DNA of 64,000 nucleotides from Embiotoca jacksoni. Taxonomy: Eukaryota > Chordata > Actinopteri > Embiotocidae. Of the stretch, positions 50,301 through 61,500 are shown one piece after another (position 1 is the stretch's first letter; every line of letters begins with the position of its first letter). The notes under the pieces are model-generated. The model did no database searches. It worked only from the letters and a program-made list of their open reading frames with translations, and was not told the DNA's origin. The position numbers and the translations under genes are program-made. The stretch lies in contig JAKOON010000011.1 in NCBI GenBank assembly GCA_022577435.1, positions 6,665,501-6,729,500 of the forward strand, written 5' to 3'.

Positions 50301-53300
50301 ATTTGTGATGTAATTTGGTTTCGTTTTGAAAAAAGTATCATTCAGGAATTGGTATCGAAGTCACGGTATCGGTGCCGGTACTGGCATCAAACGTTTTTAA
50401 CATTATCCAGCACTGGCTGACACGTTCCGGTTTAAAGTCTTCAACCGGTTGTAAAATATTACATATCAAACAAGTATAATGTCAGCAGCTGTACTGTAAT
50501 GGCTGTTTAACCTTGAACATTTGTTATCCATAACATTCACAGAAAAAAGAAGTAACCATTTAAATTGTGTTGGCGGGCAGCTGTCTGTTCTGTTAACTAG
50601 CAAAATTCACCTGAAGTCTGTTAAACTTTTTTTTTAAATTTTATTTTACACTCTTTTTCAAAGAATGGGTCACATTATTTTTGTACACTGCAATCTGTCG
50701 ACCCTTGACAACCATTAACACATAAATCTGCCTGAAATACACAGAAAGAAAATATCAGTTTCTTACATCTGAAATGGTGATAGGAGTGCTGCCTGGGAGA
50801 CACACATTAAACTCCACATAAAACTGGAGCAGCCAACAAAGAGTATTCATTTATTGTGTGTCTTTCTGCACTTTTCCATCATTTCTCTGCTCAGAAATAG
50901 TCAGTCTCTCTCTTGATGTCTTGCAGGTCCATTTTGGGAAGGTGTATATGACTGATGTACTGGATTAAAATAGAATAAGAAACACTTTTGAAGGAACACT
51001 TTGGTGGCTGATGACAGTGGAGTGGTGCGGCATGTATCCATCAATCTCACTTGGGCTATAGTGGGCTATAGTATAGGGCCAATACATCTAGTTTCAATAT
51101 GTCTAGTTTCATTGATAATTTAAGAGACTTGAAATGCAGTATACAAAAAAAATATTTGAAGATGTTTGTAAAGCAGCACTAGCGCATTCAACATTTTCTT
51201 AAATTTGTTTCTCAACAATGGGATTTTAAAAATATTTAACAAACAGTTACAAAATTGATGGGAATTTAGGTTAAAACCCCGAATAATGCTTAAGTGCATG
51301 CATCTCATGAAGGGGCATGCTGACTTCCACATCTTAAATAGTACTTTGAATAACTGAAGTTAGTTCCCCAAAAGCCTTTTTCAAAAGTGTTCCCAAAAAT
51401 AAAAGATAGCCTGGTGAGGAACTTGATATACAAGAGCGTGGTATCTGCAAAGCTCCATACAGTAGATCAAATAAAATAAGAAACAGATTGATGTGGAATA
51501 GAGGGGGAACAGAATACAAAGAAGTGACACCGCCTGTGGGCCACAGATTGAGGGCAAAGCAGTTCTGGCACTGAAAAGTACAAACACAATGGAGGAATTA
51601 TGGGTTATGGATTGCAATGTCAGGCATTCATGCAGGAACGGATTTGAAATCTGGCCTGATTTGAACATCATCTTCATTTCACATGAAGATTTAGTCGTGC
51701 ATGATAACAATCACAGGGCCCGAAGCACTTGCAAGTTTAATAGACATTTTTGTCTGTTTTGTTTCCGCTAAAATGAAATTGGGCTGAGGTCTGATAAGAT
51801 TTATGCTTTGTGAAGTTGGCTGGAAGATCCATGCAATGCACAGACATTTTCAAATTATGATTCACCAAGACTGAGACATTTGATTCAGTTTGAATTATCT
51901 TCCTAAATTAGGAGTTGAACAGCGTTTACCAACACTTATCATCATGGCTAAAAAAAACCCTCAATACTACACCAGTTTCAGTTCATATAAATCATGTTAC
52001 ATCTGTGTGTATATAAGTATGCTATAGTAAGCTATTTTAAATTGTGAAAGAACAAGACATTTGACCCTGTTTCTTTACTGAACTTACAATGGTGGAGAAA
52101 TAACCTCACTCTAAAAGGGTGTGTAAAATGTAAAACAAGTCTGCATGCCTGGGGCTCTCTAGTTTGGATTTCTTCCTGAAATAACTTCAAGTTCCTCATA
52201 CTTTTCTTTTTTTTATCATGTAGTCAAGCTGTGCAGATATGTTAAATGTGAGGGGCAACTGGAGTTCACGCCCATCAATATAGCATCTCCAAATACACAT
52301 CATCCATCTCATCCATTTCTAATATGTTGACCTTCTACTCTCCGCTCTCGGCTGCGAGAAATATACAGGAAATGTTCAATCAAAACACTTCTTTATTCAT
52401 CATTTCATCTCCATATGTTGTTTCCAGCTGATGCAGCATTAATGGTATGAGGAGTCCTTTCCACGGTTGGTGCTTATCTGAAGCTTTAATGCCTCTCCTT
52501 AATTTTGTTTTTCTCTTGGATCCAAACCTTAGATGATGTGATCGCTATCTCTGTTGAAGCAAAGCTTTTGCAGGGACAGAGTTTCTAGTTTTTGTCTCTT
52601 TCTGACAGTTTTACTGGCCAGGTTTGTCGCTGTCTACACCTGCTACTATTAGCTGGGGTGTTTTTATTGAAGATAGTTTCAAATAGTTCAGGCACACTCT
52701 TAGAATTTCAGATGAAATGTGGAGGGTCGGCACAAGTTACAGCCTTTGATTTGTTTTACTTCTTTTATTCTGCAGTATGTAAATGCAAAATCTTTTTTTC
52801 ATCTAGTGTGCTACTGTCCTACTTAGTACAAATGTGCATGTAGACCAAAATTTATAAAATAAAAAAATATTGCCTGTAGACGAGCTGCAAGACCATCAAG
52901 GCATTGCTTCGCCAATTTACATAAAAATACTGATTATATGTTTCCTGGAAGAAAAAACTGAGTCGGTTGCGTCGGAGTGCACTTAGCGACATGAACAAAG
53001 CCGGTTGTAAGCAGTGGGCAAACATACAGTGCTTCCAGTAGCTGTGGTGCTCTCATACTCTCACAGTCTGATTGTGATATATTGCAGTCATTATCTAATA
53101 AACTGCGGACATCAGAAATGATACATATGAGCTCTTACATCCCTTTAAAAGTGGTCACCGGAGAGCAAATAAGCACTAACAGTGCTGCTGGAATAAGCAC
53201 TGTCTCTGCCTTTTAGGAAGTATAATGGAAAGCAGAGGTGTGACGCAATTATCTGTGTGTGTCGAGCTAGACACATTATGTTTACAATGGCTACTACCCT

Positions 53301-53589
53301 ATTACTTACTTTACCTGGTCAATGTGATGTGTCTACTATGAGTGATGTGAGACTACACATCACCTTTTGGTAATCACTGTTTTTTGACATATCTTAAAGC
53401 CATTTGTACCAGTTGGTTTAGGACAAATATAGCCTTTGCTGTAGATCCAAATATGCAACTCTTCAAGGATTAAACTAATTAAAATAATCACATTTGCAGG
53501 TCAGTATTTGCTGTACTGTAGGAATTGTAATTACCATAAATCCAACAGCATTTCAATTTACTTGATTTAATCTCAGATGTCTTGCTGAG
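50301..53589. other. Region downstream of the unrecognised gene
   Basis: GGTATCGGTGCCGGTACTGG near 50366 is a relic of the GGTATCG-type repeat. The 3' UTR of the minus-strand gene should occupy the right end. The nearest poly-A-signal-like sites on that strand are ATTAAA near 53571-53566 and AATAAA near 52766; neither is proven. Confidence 0.35.
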
Positions 53590-53762
53590 CTAAGAGGCCA
53601 CATTGGATAAGGAGCTGTTGATGTGGTTGATGTTGCTGGCTGAGATATAACGATATCGTTTTCCTGAGGGGGGCTTCAGAACCCGACGGCTTCCTGGGTA
53701 GAAAGGGTCAGCCCAGCACTTTGTTGCCAGCTTCTTGGCTCTGCCCTCATGTTGATTCTCAG
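53590..53762 (-). CDS. Terminal coding exon of an unrecognised gene
   Basis: After a good acceptor (CTAACTGCTTTCAG before CTGAGA) the frame is open for 56 codons and ends at a TAG at 53592-53590. The protein is basic and well mixed in composition: ENQHEGRAKKLATKCWADPF, then YPGSRRVLKPPSGKRYRYIS, then a polar tail ending SSLSNVAS. It does not look like repeat or low-complexity translation. The upstream microexon joins it in phase through TCT (Ser). I do not recognise the family: no PDZ ligand, membrane segment or zinc motif is visible. The gene lies upstream of mmp17 on the same strand. From memory, human MMP17 is preceded by SFSWAP, but this tail does not resemble the SR-rich SFSWAP C-terminus. 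No clear AATAAA was found just after the stop. Confidence 0.6.
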
Positions 53763-53867
53763 CTGAAAGCAGTTAGAGGCTGGTTAGCCTCTCTGCCTTG
53801 TGTACAAGAGTACGTATTGTAGTTTTTCTGCTGGTGCAAGCGCAGGTTATGAGAAACCACCACTTAC

Positions 53868-53894
53868 ACAAACTATATGATGAGTTGTCTTCCT
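53868..53894 (-). CDS. 27-base microexon of the same unrecognised gene
   Basis: On the minus strand a pyrimidine-rich acceptor (CCCTCTCCTCACAG) and a donor (TTTGT|GTAAGT) bound 27 bases that read EDNSSYSL with a split codon at each end. The trailing T plus CT of the next exon makes TCT (Ser). The length is a multiple of three, so it could be skipped without changing frame, as cassette microexons often are. The intron to the terminal exon is 105 bases (53763-53867). No further upstream exon was identified between here and 64000. Confidence 0.5.
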
Positions 53895-54059
53895 CTGTGA
53901 GGAGAGGGATAGAAATGTTGGAATACAAAGGGAGGACGCCACATTCACAGCTGTGCTGCTGATTTACAGGGAGTGATGAGGTGAGAGGTTTTCACACAAG
54001 TCAATCCTCAGCTCAAGTGATTTAAATCTGTTGAGCTAGATGTTTTTTTTCTTTTTCGA

Positions 54060-54190
54060 AGCACATCATCGCCTCGTAACTGTAAGGCCGGGTGAGTTTG
54101 TGTCATCTGCAAACTTTACCAGTCATACAGTACAATCTGTCGAGTACAGGAGGCAGCAAGAGTAAACAACCCTGTGATGCGGCAGAGCTG
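54060..54190 (-). mobile_element. Short reverse-transcriptase relic
   Basis: The minus strand reads KFADDTNSPGLT at about 54119-54080, the FADD catalytic box of a non-LTR reverse transcriptase. It is preceded, in broken frames, by a CAGGGTTGT segment resembling the QGCVLSPLL box. It is very short and dead. Confidence 0.55.
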
Positions 54191-57100
54191 GCTGCTGCTG
54201 CTGCTGCTTTGTGTGGCATCGGAACACAATGCCATATAGACCACATATGAAATCGTGCTTTTTCTCCAGCAGAGAACAGCACCGGCTTTCCCTTCCTTTT
54301 TGTTATGGCGTCTTGTATTCCTCCTCACCAAATGATAGGTTTAGTAATAAGGTAAAATATCCTCGAGACATCACAGAGAGTCAAGAGTCATGCAAGTTGG
54401 CACGTTTAAAAGCTCAGTGAATGAGTAAAAAGCACATGGCGCGGAGTTAACACAAACAGAGAGAAACGATGAATAAGCAGAAGCACCAAAAAAAACGCTG
54501 CGGTAGCCAAGGTTGGCAGAGAATCGCTGTGAGTCAGTGTTTATCTTCCACTTTACCAAGACAATATTTAGTCCAAAGACCACAGGGAAGAGTCTTGATG
54601 CTGTTATAACCATATACATAATATTATAATGAAACATAATATAATTTTACGATTTTCTTCACGTTGATTTGGGGCCAAGATTAAGCATATTAAATTACTG
54701 ATCTGTTTCAAAAGGGATATAAAATACAGAATAAATGTTTTGTATTTGTCTCGAATAAATAACCGAAACAATTAATTGATGATCAAAAATGTTTTGGCAA
54801 GTACACAACTGCACATGCAGTAGACTAAAACGGCAAAGACAGCCAAGGAGTGACAAATACTAATAGTCATCTGCTGGATTCAAAGCAACTATGCTGCAAG
54901 CAGATGGCACACACCCCAGCCTGCTGAAGCACTCAATCACCTCATTAGACAAGTACTTCCATCTAATGTGCTTATAATGGAACACATGGCTGACTTGGTG
55001 TAAGGATACAGTCTGCTGGAAGTGCTCGCTTTAACACCCGGTTTCTATTCACGGCCGAATGTCAATGTTTAATTACATATATCGAACTCTCAGATATAAT
55101 TCAAATATAATTCAATTTAGTGGACCCACGTGAAGCAACAAAGTGTGTTCGAGAGCGAGAGTGTGACAGCAAGGATTAAAATGCGGCCGGTAAGTGAATC
55201 ATTTAATCCGAGGCTTAGAGACAGCTGGTTTTACCGAGAGCTGAGACACAACTCCTGTCTGCTGACTGAGGCAGCGGGGGAGAGGAAGAGAGTGACAGAG
55301 AGGGAGAGGGAAGAAGGGAGAGATTTGAAAATGGTACCCCCCCCCCCCCCCTCGTTCCTAGATCTTCAACACTAAGTGACCCAGACATGTCTGGTTAATG
55401 GAGGCTGCCATTTGTTCAATCCTGTTAAATATGGAGCAGTGAAAAAGGAAAGGATGGGGAGATTGAAGGAGAGTTGGTAATAGAGGGAATTGATCTGGAA
55501 GGCAGCAGTGCTCGAGGTAAGTGACAGAGACACCGATATAATGTAATGCATTTAATGACTCTCAAGCTGTACACACAGGGGCACGGTGACCTACTACTTC
55601 CAGAGACCATTCGGTGACTAAAAGAGACAGATATTACTTCTACTGTACCATCAACCACTTTTGAACTCTCCTTCCATGTAACTATCCAGAAAACACAAAA
55701 GGCTGGTCTCTGCATTCAGTTGAACAGAGCTGAACCTGAGGTTTTGCTTCTGTTCCCACTTTCCTGTGGCCACTGTTGTTCTGCTTTCAACACATGACAT
55801 GCACTGATGCATGAAGAGTTTTCTGAACTCTACTTCCATGCTTAGTCACAGACACTATACTATCTATCACCGGTAAATCGACTGGACTTATACAAGGATC
55901 TTCAAGCTGAGCAGAAAAAAAGCTCTTCACCATGCTTGATTTACCAAGTTACACACTGATGACACCAAAGCCTGATGTTCACCGACACTTCGACCCAGCA
56001 GTTACAGCCACCACTGATCAGGTGTACGTATTTATATCCACACGGTGGTGGGTTACAATAGGTATGCATCCAACCAGCGTAAACTCCTTATGTCGAATAT
56101 TTTAACTCAGTCACATCCTTCTTTGACAACCTAGTCTCAAAAAGGCATCTCAGCCATTTTCGTGGGACGAATATGTTTTGTGCAGCGGACCAATGTAACA
56201 AATACACATTTTGATGTAAGACTGGGCTATCTCTGCAGATTAAGTCATAATATGGGTCCACGATGCAGTGATTTCATTTCTAGCATTATCTTAGGTCAGG
56301 ACTTTATCTTCTTCTACAATTTCATTGAATGAACAAACATTTGGCTACAGAAGTGTATATGTAAATGTCGATTCCTAAAATAACTTTCCATGAATCCTTT
56401 GCTTCTAAAAAGAAAGTGTTCATATCCCTGTGTGCCTTATTTAATATTATTACATCTGCATTTGTTTTGAAGACCAGGAAGGACAGAGATTAAAAAGAGA
56501 TTATCGCTTTCATTAAAAGTAAAAAGTGCAGTTAAAGTAGAAAAAAAATAATAAGCATTCAGTTTTATTTGTCTGAGCTTCTATTTATGGCTTTAGGAGT
56601 TGTTCTTGTGGTCCCATCAAAGTGTAGAGAACAGCACTACAACACAGGTGTCAGTCTTGCCACAGCTGTCAGAGTCGTGTGGACAAAATTATCCACCAAA
56701 TGGCATATTTTATGTGTGCCCCAGAGGGGATTCATCCAGAGTGCGTGCAGTAAAAATAAGTCAGCTTGGGTTTTAAGATAAACAAACTGATGGCTTTTGG
56801 AGCCAATTAGGACATAGCCCTGCAACGGGAGTTTTATTTAAACAGGCAGAAGATTCAGTGGCTTCACTCAGGGAAAAAGCCCCCAAACCTTCTTTGAAGT
56901 TCCTCTCTCAGTGGGTGGTAATGTGGAATGGCACCCAGCCAAAGCCCACACACACAAGGATTGAATGACGCCTGCCCAGTGGCCCCGCTCTGCCATTTAT
57001 CCCATAGGCCACAATAAGAAATATGCAAACTCACACACATCGGCATATAAACACAAGTACACACACACACACACGATTGCTTGACAGATCTACGCAACTG

Positions 57101-59392
57101 TCAACACATGCAGCTCTCTGCCAGGAATAAATGTCTCAAACTTTCAAGTGTGGATCTGAGAGGGTGAGTTTGAGAGTGGATTTCAGTCCGCACAAAGTTT
57201 TATGAGTGACAGTGGAAATAAATTCTTTGAATGGAGACAGGTGTGTTTCTTTCCTGTTTAGTTCTGTTTGTAGGTTTGTTGGATCATACGGCATTCTTGT
57301 GAAGTTATGAGTTGACATCTCCGTCCGCTCCAAGTTCAAAAAAGATGTAAGGAATATATGTGAGTGTATTTATGGATCTTGTATGTCATTTATAGGCCTG
57401 AGGGTTTAGCTTTGGGGGTCAGTACATGACAACGCTCACTGAGAGCTGGCGGCAACTGGTAATAATCACATTGACACACGCATTATACAGATCTGTCACA
57501 ACGAGATTCTTCTTCCACTTAAAAAAAATATTCAAACCAAAAATGCCATGTGTCAAATGACGTGTAAGTCCCTCACAAGTTTATCACTTGCCACTACATG
57601 GAGCAGCGGTTTACACCGGTTCCACTCCAAATGTGCAACATAGAGTTTGTGTAAGGTTACCATTATCTTGCTGAAGATCTAGTCCGATCAAATGGTAGAG
57701 TAAGTCCTAGAATTGGAAATGCACAATTTGTTTGTCTGTACAGTGGAACTGACACGAGACCAATCGATGCCAGAAAGCCATGTCACACAGGTCAGACCAC
57801 TTTAAAGTTTCAGTACTACTTCTGTTCCATGACATTTTGTTCACTTTAGTTCAACTTTGGCCACAAAGCCAGGAGGAAAATCAGGGCAGAGCAGTGATAT
57901 TCCACTGATATCACTGACCTCATTCTGCATTATGCCTTTAGTGCAACACAAGTCTTCTACTCCCTTAAAGCAGTGTTTTTAGTCTTCTTAAGTCTGGAAA
58001 GCTACAAAGGCAGCAATAATTTGTATATAAAACAGTATAACTAGCACAACTCTCCATGGTACATGTCAAACCAAAACATTCTCATTCTCAGGGCATCACA
58101 TATTGATGGTTTGTGAAAAGCCATTGGTGTCATAGAAAGGTCATGTGTCGGAGTTGAAAGAGTGACAAAGTTTGCATGAGAAGGAAATGCGGGTAGTTGG
58201 ATGGATGAAAAACAGGCCTTCCAACCAAGAGAATCGTGATTTAGTCTGAGAAAGCAAAAGTCTACATGGAAACTAACGTAACTTGTATATAACTTGCATA
58301 AAGTATGTGAAATAACTTACAGGATGTACGTAATGGTGCTTAAAGACAAATTAATTACTTTATTCCGTACCATGATCTTTTCCTAAACCTCACCACATGG
58401 TTTTTGTTGCATAAACAATGTAATGTGGGACGAAGAATGTACACTTGCTTGAATTATCCCACTGAATTTTCCCACTGTGATTTTTGTTGCTGGTTTTCAA
58501 GCTGCAGTCAGAGATATTGTCACCTTGAATGCAGCAAACATTGTGTATGTGTGTGTACACATACAGATGTGTGTCTGTCTGACACCTCCTGCATGTGTCT
58601 GACAACAAAAGCAGAACACCTCCTTATCTGTCCAACTTATCATCCCTGCAAGGTCTCATACTCTAGTTTGTTCATTTTCAGACACAAAACTGTTTCGCCC
58701 TCCAACATACAAAAACCTCATCACCTGTAACAGTGTGGCAATCAGCAAAAAAAGGTCATCAAATAAAGAACATTATATTTGAAAACCCTCACAACTCCCA
58801 GTCATGAAAAAGTACAACCGACGCCACTGATGATGAGCAGCTAATGTGACACCACTGAAAGGCTATCTGAGAAAAGTAGTCGTACCAGATGGGAAGAAGA
58901 GGTGGGATGATGGTGTGTGTGTGTGATTGTGTACTGCACCTGCAGAAAGACATGAACTGTCTGGATATGTGCAGTTTCATTAGGGAAGTGAAGATGAGAT
59001 GAGGTGCACGGTACCTAAAGCTTTAGCACCACTGCAAATAAATGACAGCCCTGCGGTATGAATCAGCTGATCCTTACACAGCCTCAAGTCTCCAGTAGCG
59101 AGTTCATAAAAAAGTTCACCTTCAAGGTTGAAGAATGGAGAGTTAAATTGGACAAAATGAGGAGCAGAGGGAGTTTTCTTGCTTTGCAATTTGACACAGC
59201 AGTAGCCTGGGAAATGGGGTCAAAGTTCAGACTGTGGCCTGGGAATAAGACAAGGGTCTGTGAAATAGCCACACCTCCAGACTGAGAAATGCAGTCCCTG
59301 TATGTAGGAGTATGAGCTATTATATTTTATGGTCTAACTTGTACTCTTCTATGTCTTTCCGAATGCATCTCTTTCTCCATGCTGGGATGGCA
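54191..59392. other. Non-coding, nothing firmly recognised
   Basis: A poly-C run lies at about 55336-55350. Isolated plus-strand donor-like GTAAGT sites at 55189 and 55516 have no supporting exon. Upstream exons of the gene at 53.6-53.9 kb may lie here but were not found. Confidence 0.35.
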
Positions 59393-59416
59393 GTGAGTGA
59401 GTGAGTGAGTGAGTGA

Positions 59417-59507
<91 letters not shown>
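59393..59507 (+). repeat. Compound (GTGA)n(GT)n microsatellite
   Basis: Seven GTGA units run directly into about 39 GT units and a GGGTGGGTG end. Confidence 0.97.
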
Positions 59508-59510
<3 letters not shown>

Positions 59511-59844
59511 AACTCTCCTCCTCTGGATAAAGCTGTGATACTAATAAGATGCATGCGTGTCTGGCAGAGCAAAGCCCAGCTGCATACCTACATATAAAAT
59601 TGTGTGGGCAACAAATCCAAGAGGAGCTTGTGTTACAGTCATGACAGGCTGGTGATAAAGGGGGGGGGGGAAAGTCCATAGGAGGTAAACCAGCACTTAA
59701 AATAATAAACAGCTGACATATCTGTGGTATTTTTATGTACACAAGGCAGCAAAAGAAAAAAAAAGAAAAAAACATGGAGGTTATAAAACAACAGAGATTT
59801 AACTTTAAAAAGTTCCTGTTTGGGATGTCGCAGTACCAGAAATG

Positions 59845-60190
59845 TAGTAAGTTCATTTGTAAAACACATTTCAACAACAAGGTAATTCAAAGTGCTTCAC
59901 ATAAAACTATTAAAAGCATCAAAACACAAGGCAAAAGAAAAGGACATTTAAAAACAATTAAGAACATTGATTAAATCATTAAAAACAGTCATTAAAACAT
60001 TAAACAAGCTAAAAAAAAAAATAGGATAAAAGTTTAAGAAATAAAATACAGTAGTAAAATGCAGAAATGCAAGAAATGAATCAACATCCTTGAATCTGGT
60101 TCAATGGAAGGCAGCAGCAAACAGAAAAGTCTTCGCTCTTGAGTTGAAGGAGCTGAGGGTCTCAGCAGACCTGCAGCTTTCTGGGAATGT
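59845..60190. repeat. Dispersed fish repeat
   Basis: ACACATTTCAACAACAAGGT, then AATTCAAAGTGCTTCACATA, then AGGCAGCAGCAAACAGAAAA and CTGGGAATGTGTTCCAGATA follow the order of a repeat common in teleost genomes, often assigned to LINE-derived sequence. Boundaries are approximate. Confidence 0.55.
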
Positions 60191-60527
60191 GTTCCAGATA
60201 TGTAGTATAGTACCAACACCATCCAATATCCACAATTCTCAATACATAATTTGATACCGCTGCAAAAGATAAATAAATCTCTTGAATGTATCTGAACATA
60301 AACTCTCTCATTTAAAACATTAATGGCAACACCCACCTCATGTTATGAGCTGTCGCTACATTGGCCTAAACGAGGTATGCCTGTATGGACGTTGTGAGTG
60401 GAGCATTACTTCTGTTGCAACTCACAAGCAATAAATGTAACATTTCAGGGTGTGAACATTGTGCCGACATGTTGTTAATCTGGCCTGGCTCTGACTGCCT
60501 GTTGGTCACAGCTTCACTGTGAATATG

Positions 60528-61500
60528 CACTGTGTGCACAATTATTAGGCAAGTTGTATTTTTGAGGATTCATTTTATTATTGAAAATTAAAATTTACAT
60601 TAAAAAAAAAAAAAAAAAAATCAGTGACCAATATAGCCACCCTTCTTTTCAATAATGGTAAAAAGCCTTCCATTCATGGATTCTGTCAGTTTCTTGATCT
60701 GTTGACGATCAACTTGTGCAGCAGCAACCACAGCCTCCCAGACACTGTTCAGAGAGGTGGGCTGTTTTCCTTCATCATAAATCTCCCATTTAAGAAGGGC
60801 CCACAAGTTCTCAATAGGGTTTAGGTCAGAGGAGGAAGGGGGCCATGTCATTATTCTTTCGATGCATTTGATGGAGCGTCGTCCTGCATAAAAATCATGG
60901 TCTTCTTGAAAGATGCAGACTTTTTCCTGAACCACTGCTTGAAGAAAGTGTCTTCTAAAAACTGGCAGTAGGTTTGGGAGTTGATTTTGAGTCCATCTTC
61001 AACCTGAAAAATAATACCAGCCCAAACCAGTACCCCACCTGCACCTTGCTGGCGTTTGAGTGGAAGTGGAGCTCTGTGCCCGTTACTGATCCGGCCACGG
61101 GCCCGTCCATCTGGTCCGTCAAGAGTCACTCTCATCTCATCGGTCCATAAAACCTTTGAAAAATCTGTCTTCAGATATTTCTTGGCCCAGTCTTGATGTT
61201 TCAACTTGTGTGTCTTGTTCAGTGGTGGTCGGGTTTTCAGCCTTCCTTACCTTGGCCGTGTCTCTGAGCACTGAACACCTTGTACTTCTGGGCACTCCAG
61301 GTACGTTTCAATTCTGGAACATGACAGAACTGGAGGATGACGGCTTCCTGGTAGCTTCACGTTTGATTCCTCTCAAATCTTTGGCAGTTAATTTGGGTCT
61401 TTTTTTTCTCAACACGTGTCTTGCAACGCTGTTGACTATTTGCAACAAAACGTTAGATGGTTCTGTGATTTTTATTTTATCAAGTCAATAAAATCTGATA
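60528..61500 (-). mobile_element. 5'-truncated Tc1/mariner element with transposase relic
   Basis: The left terminus CACTGTGTGCACAATTATTA, continuing GGCAAGTTGTATTTTTGAGG, matches the element at 13336. No matching right terminus was found; homology fades near 61500. A poly-A run lies at 60602-60620. A broken minus-strand transposase occupies the rest. Confidence 0.85.
60621..61490 (-). pseudogene. Tc1/mariner transposase, broken
   Basis: The frame at 61204-60851 encodes KTDFSKVLWTDEMRVTLDGP (first catalytic Asp) and FMQDDAPSNASKE (second Asp). A different frame from 60935 encodes ERIMTWPPSSSDLNPIENLW (third acidic residue) and ends TIIEKKGGYIGH. The frameshift lies near 60880, where the spacing between the second and third acids is also shorter than in intact relatives. 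The N-terminal helix-turn-helix part beyond 61490 is missing, and stops interrupt 61490-61205. Confidence 0.88.

Noticed and set aside
54177..54239. Plus-strand MRQSWLLLLLLCVASEHNAI, a signal-peptide-like frame
   Set aside because: Stops after 20 codons, overlaps a reverse-transcriptase scrap on the other strand, derives from a short CTG run, and has no donor in a suitable place.
55180..55525. GTAAGT donor consensus at two plus-strand sites
   Set aside because: No open exon with an acceptor precedes either site; isolated donor words are expected by chance.
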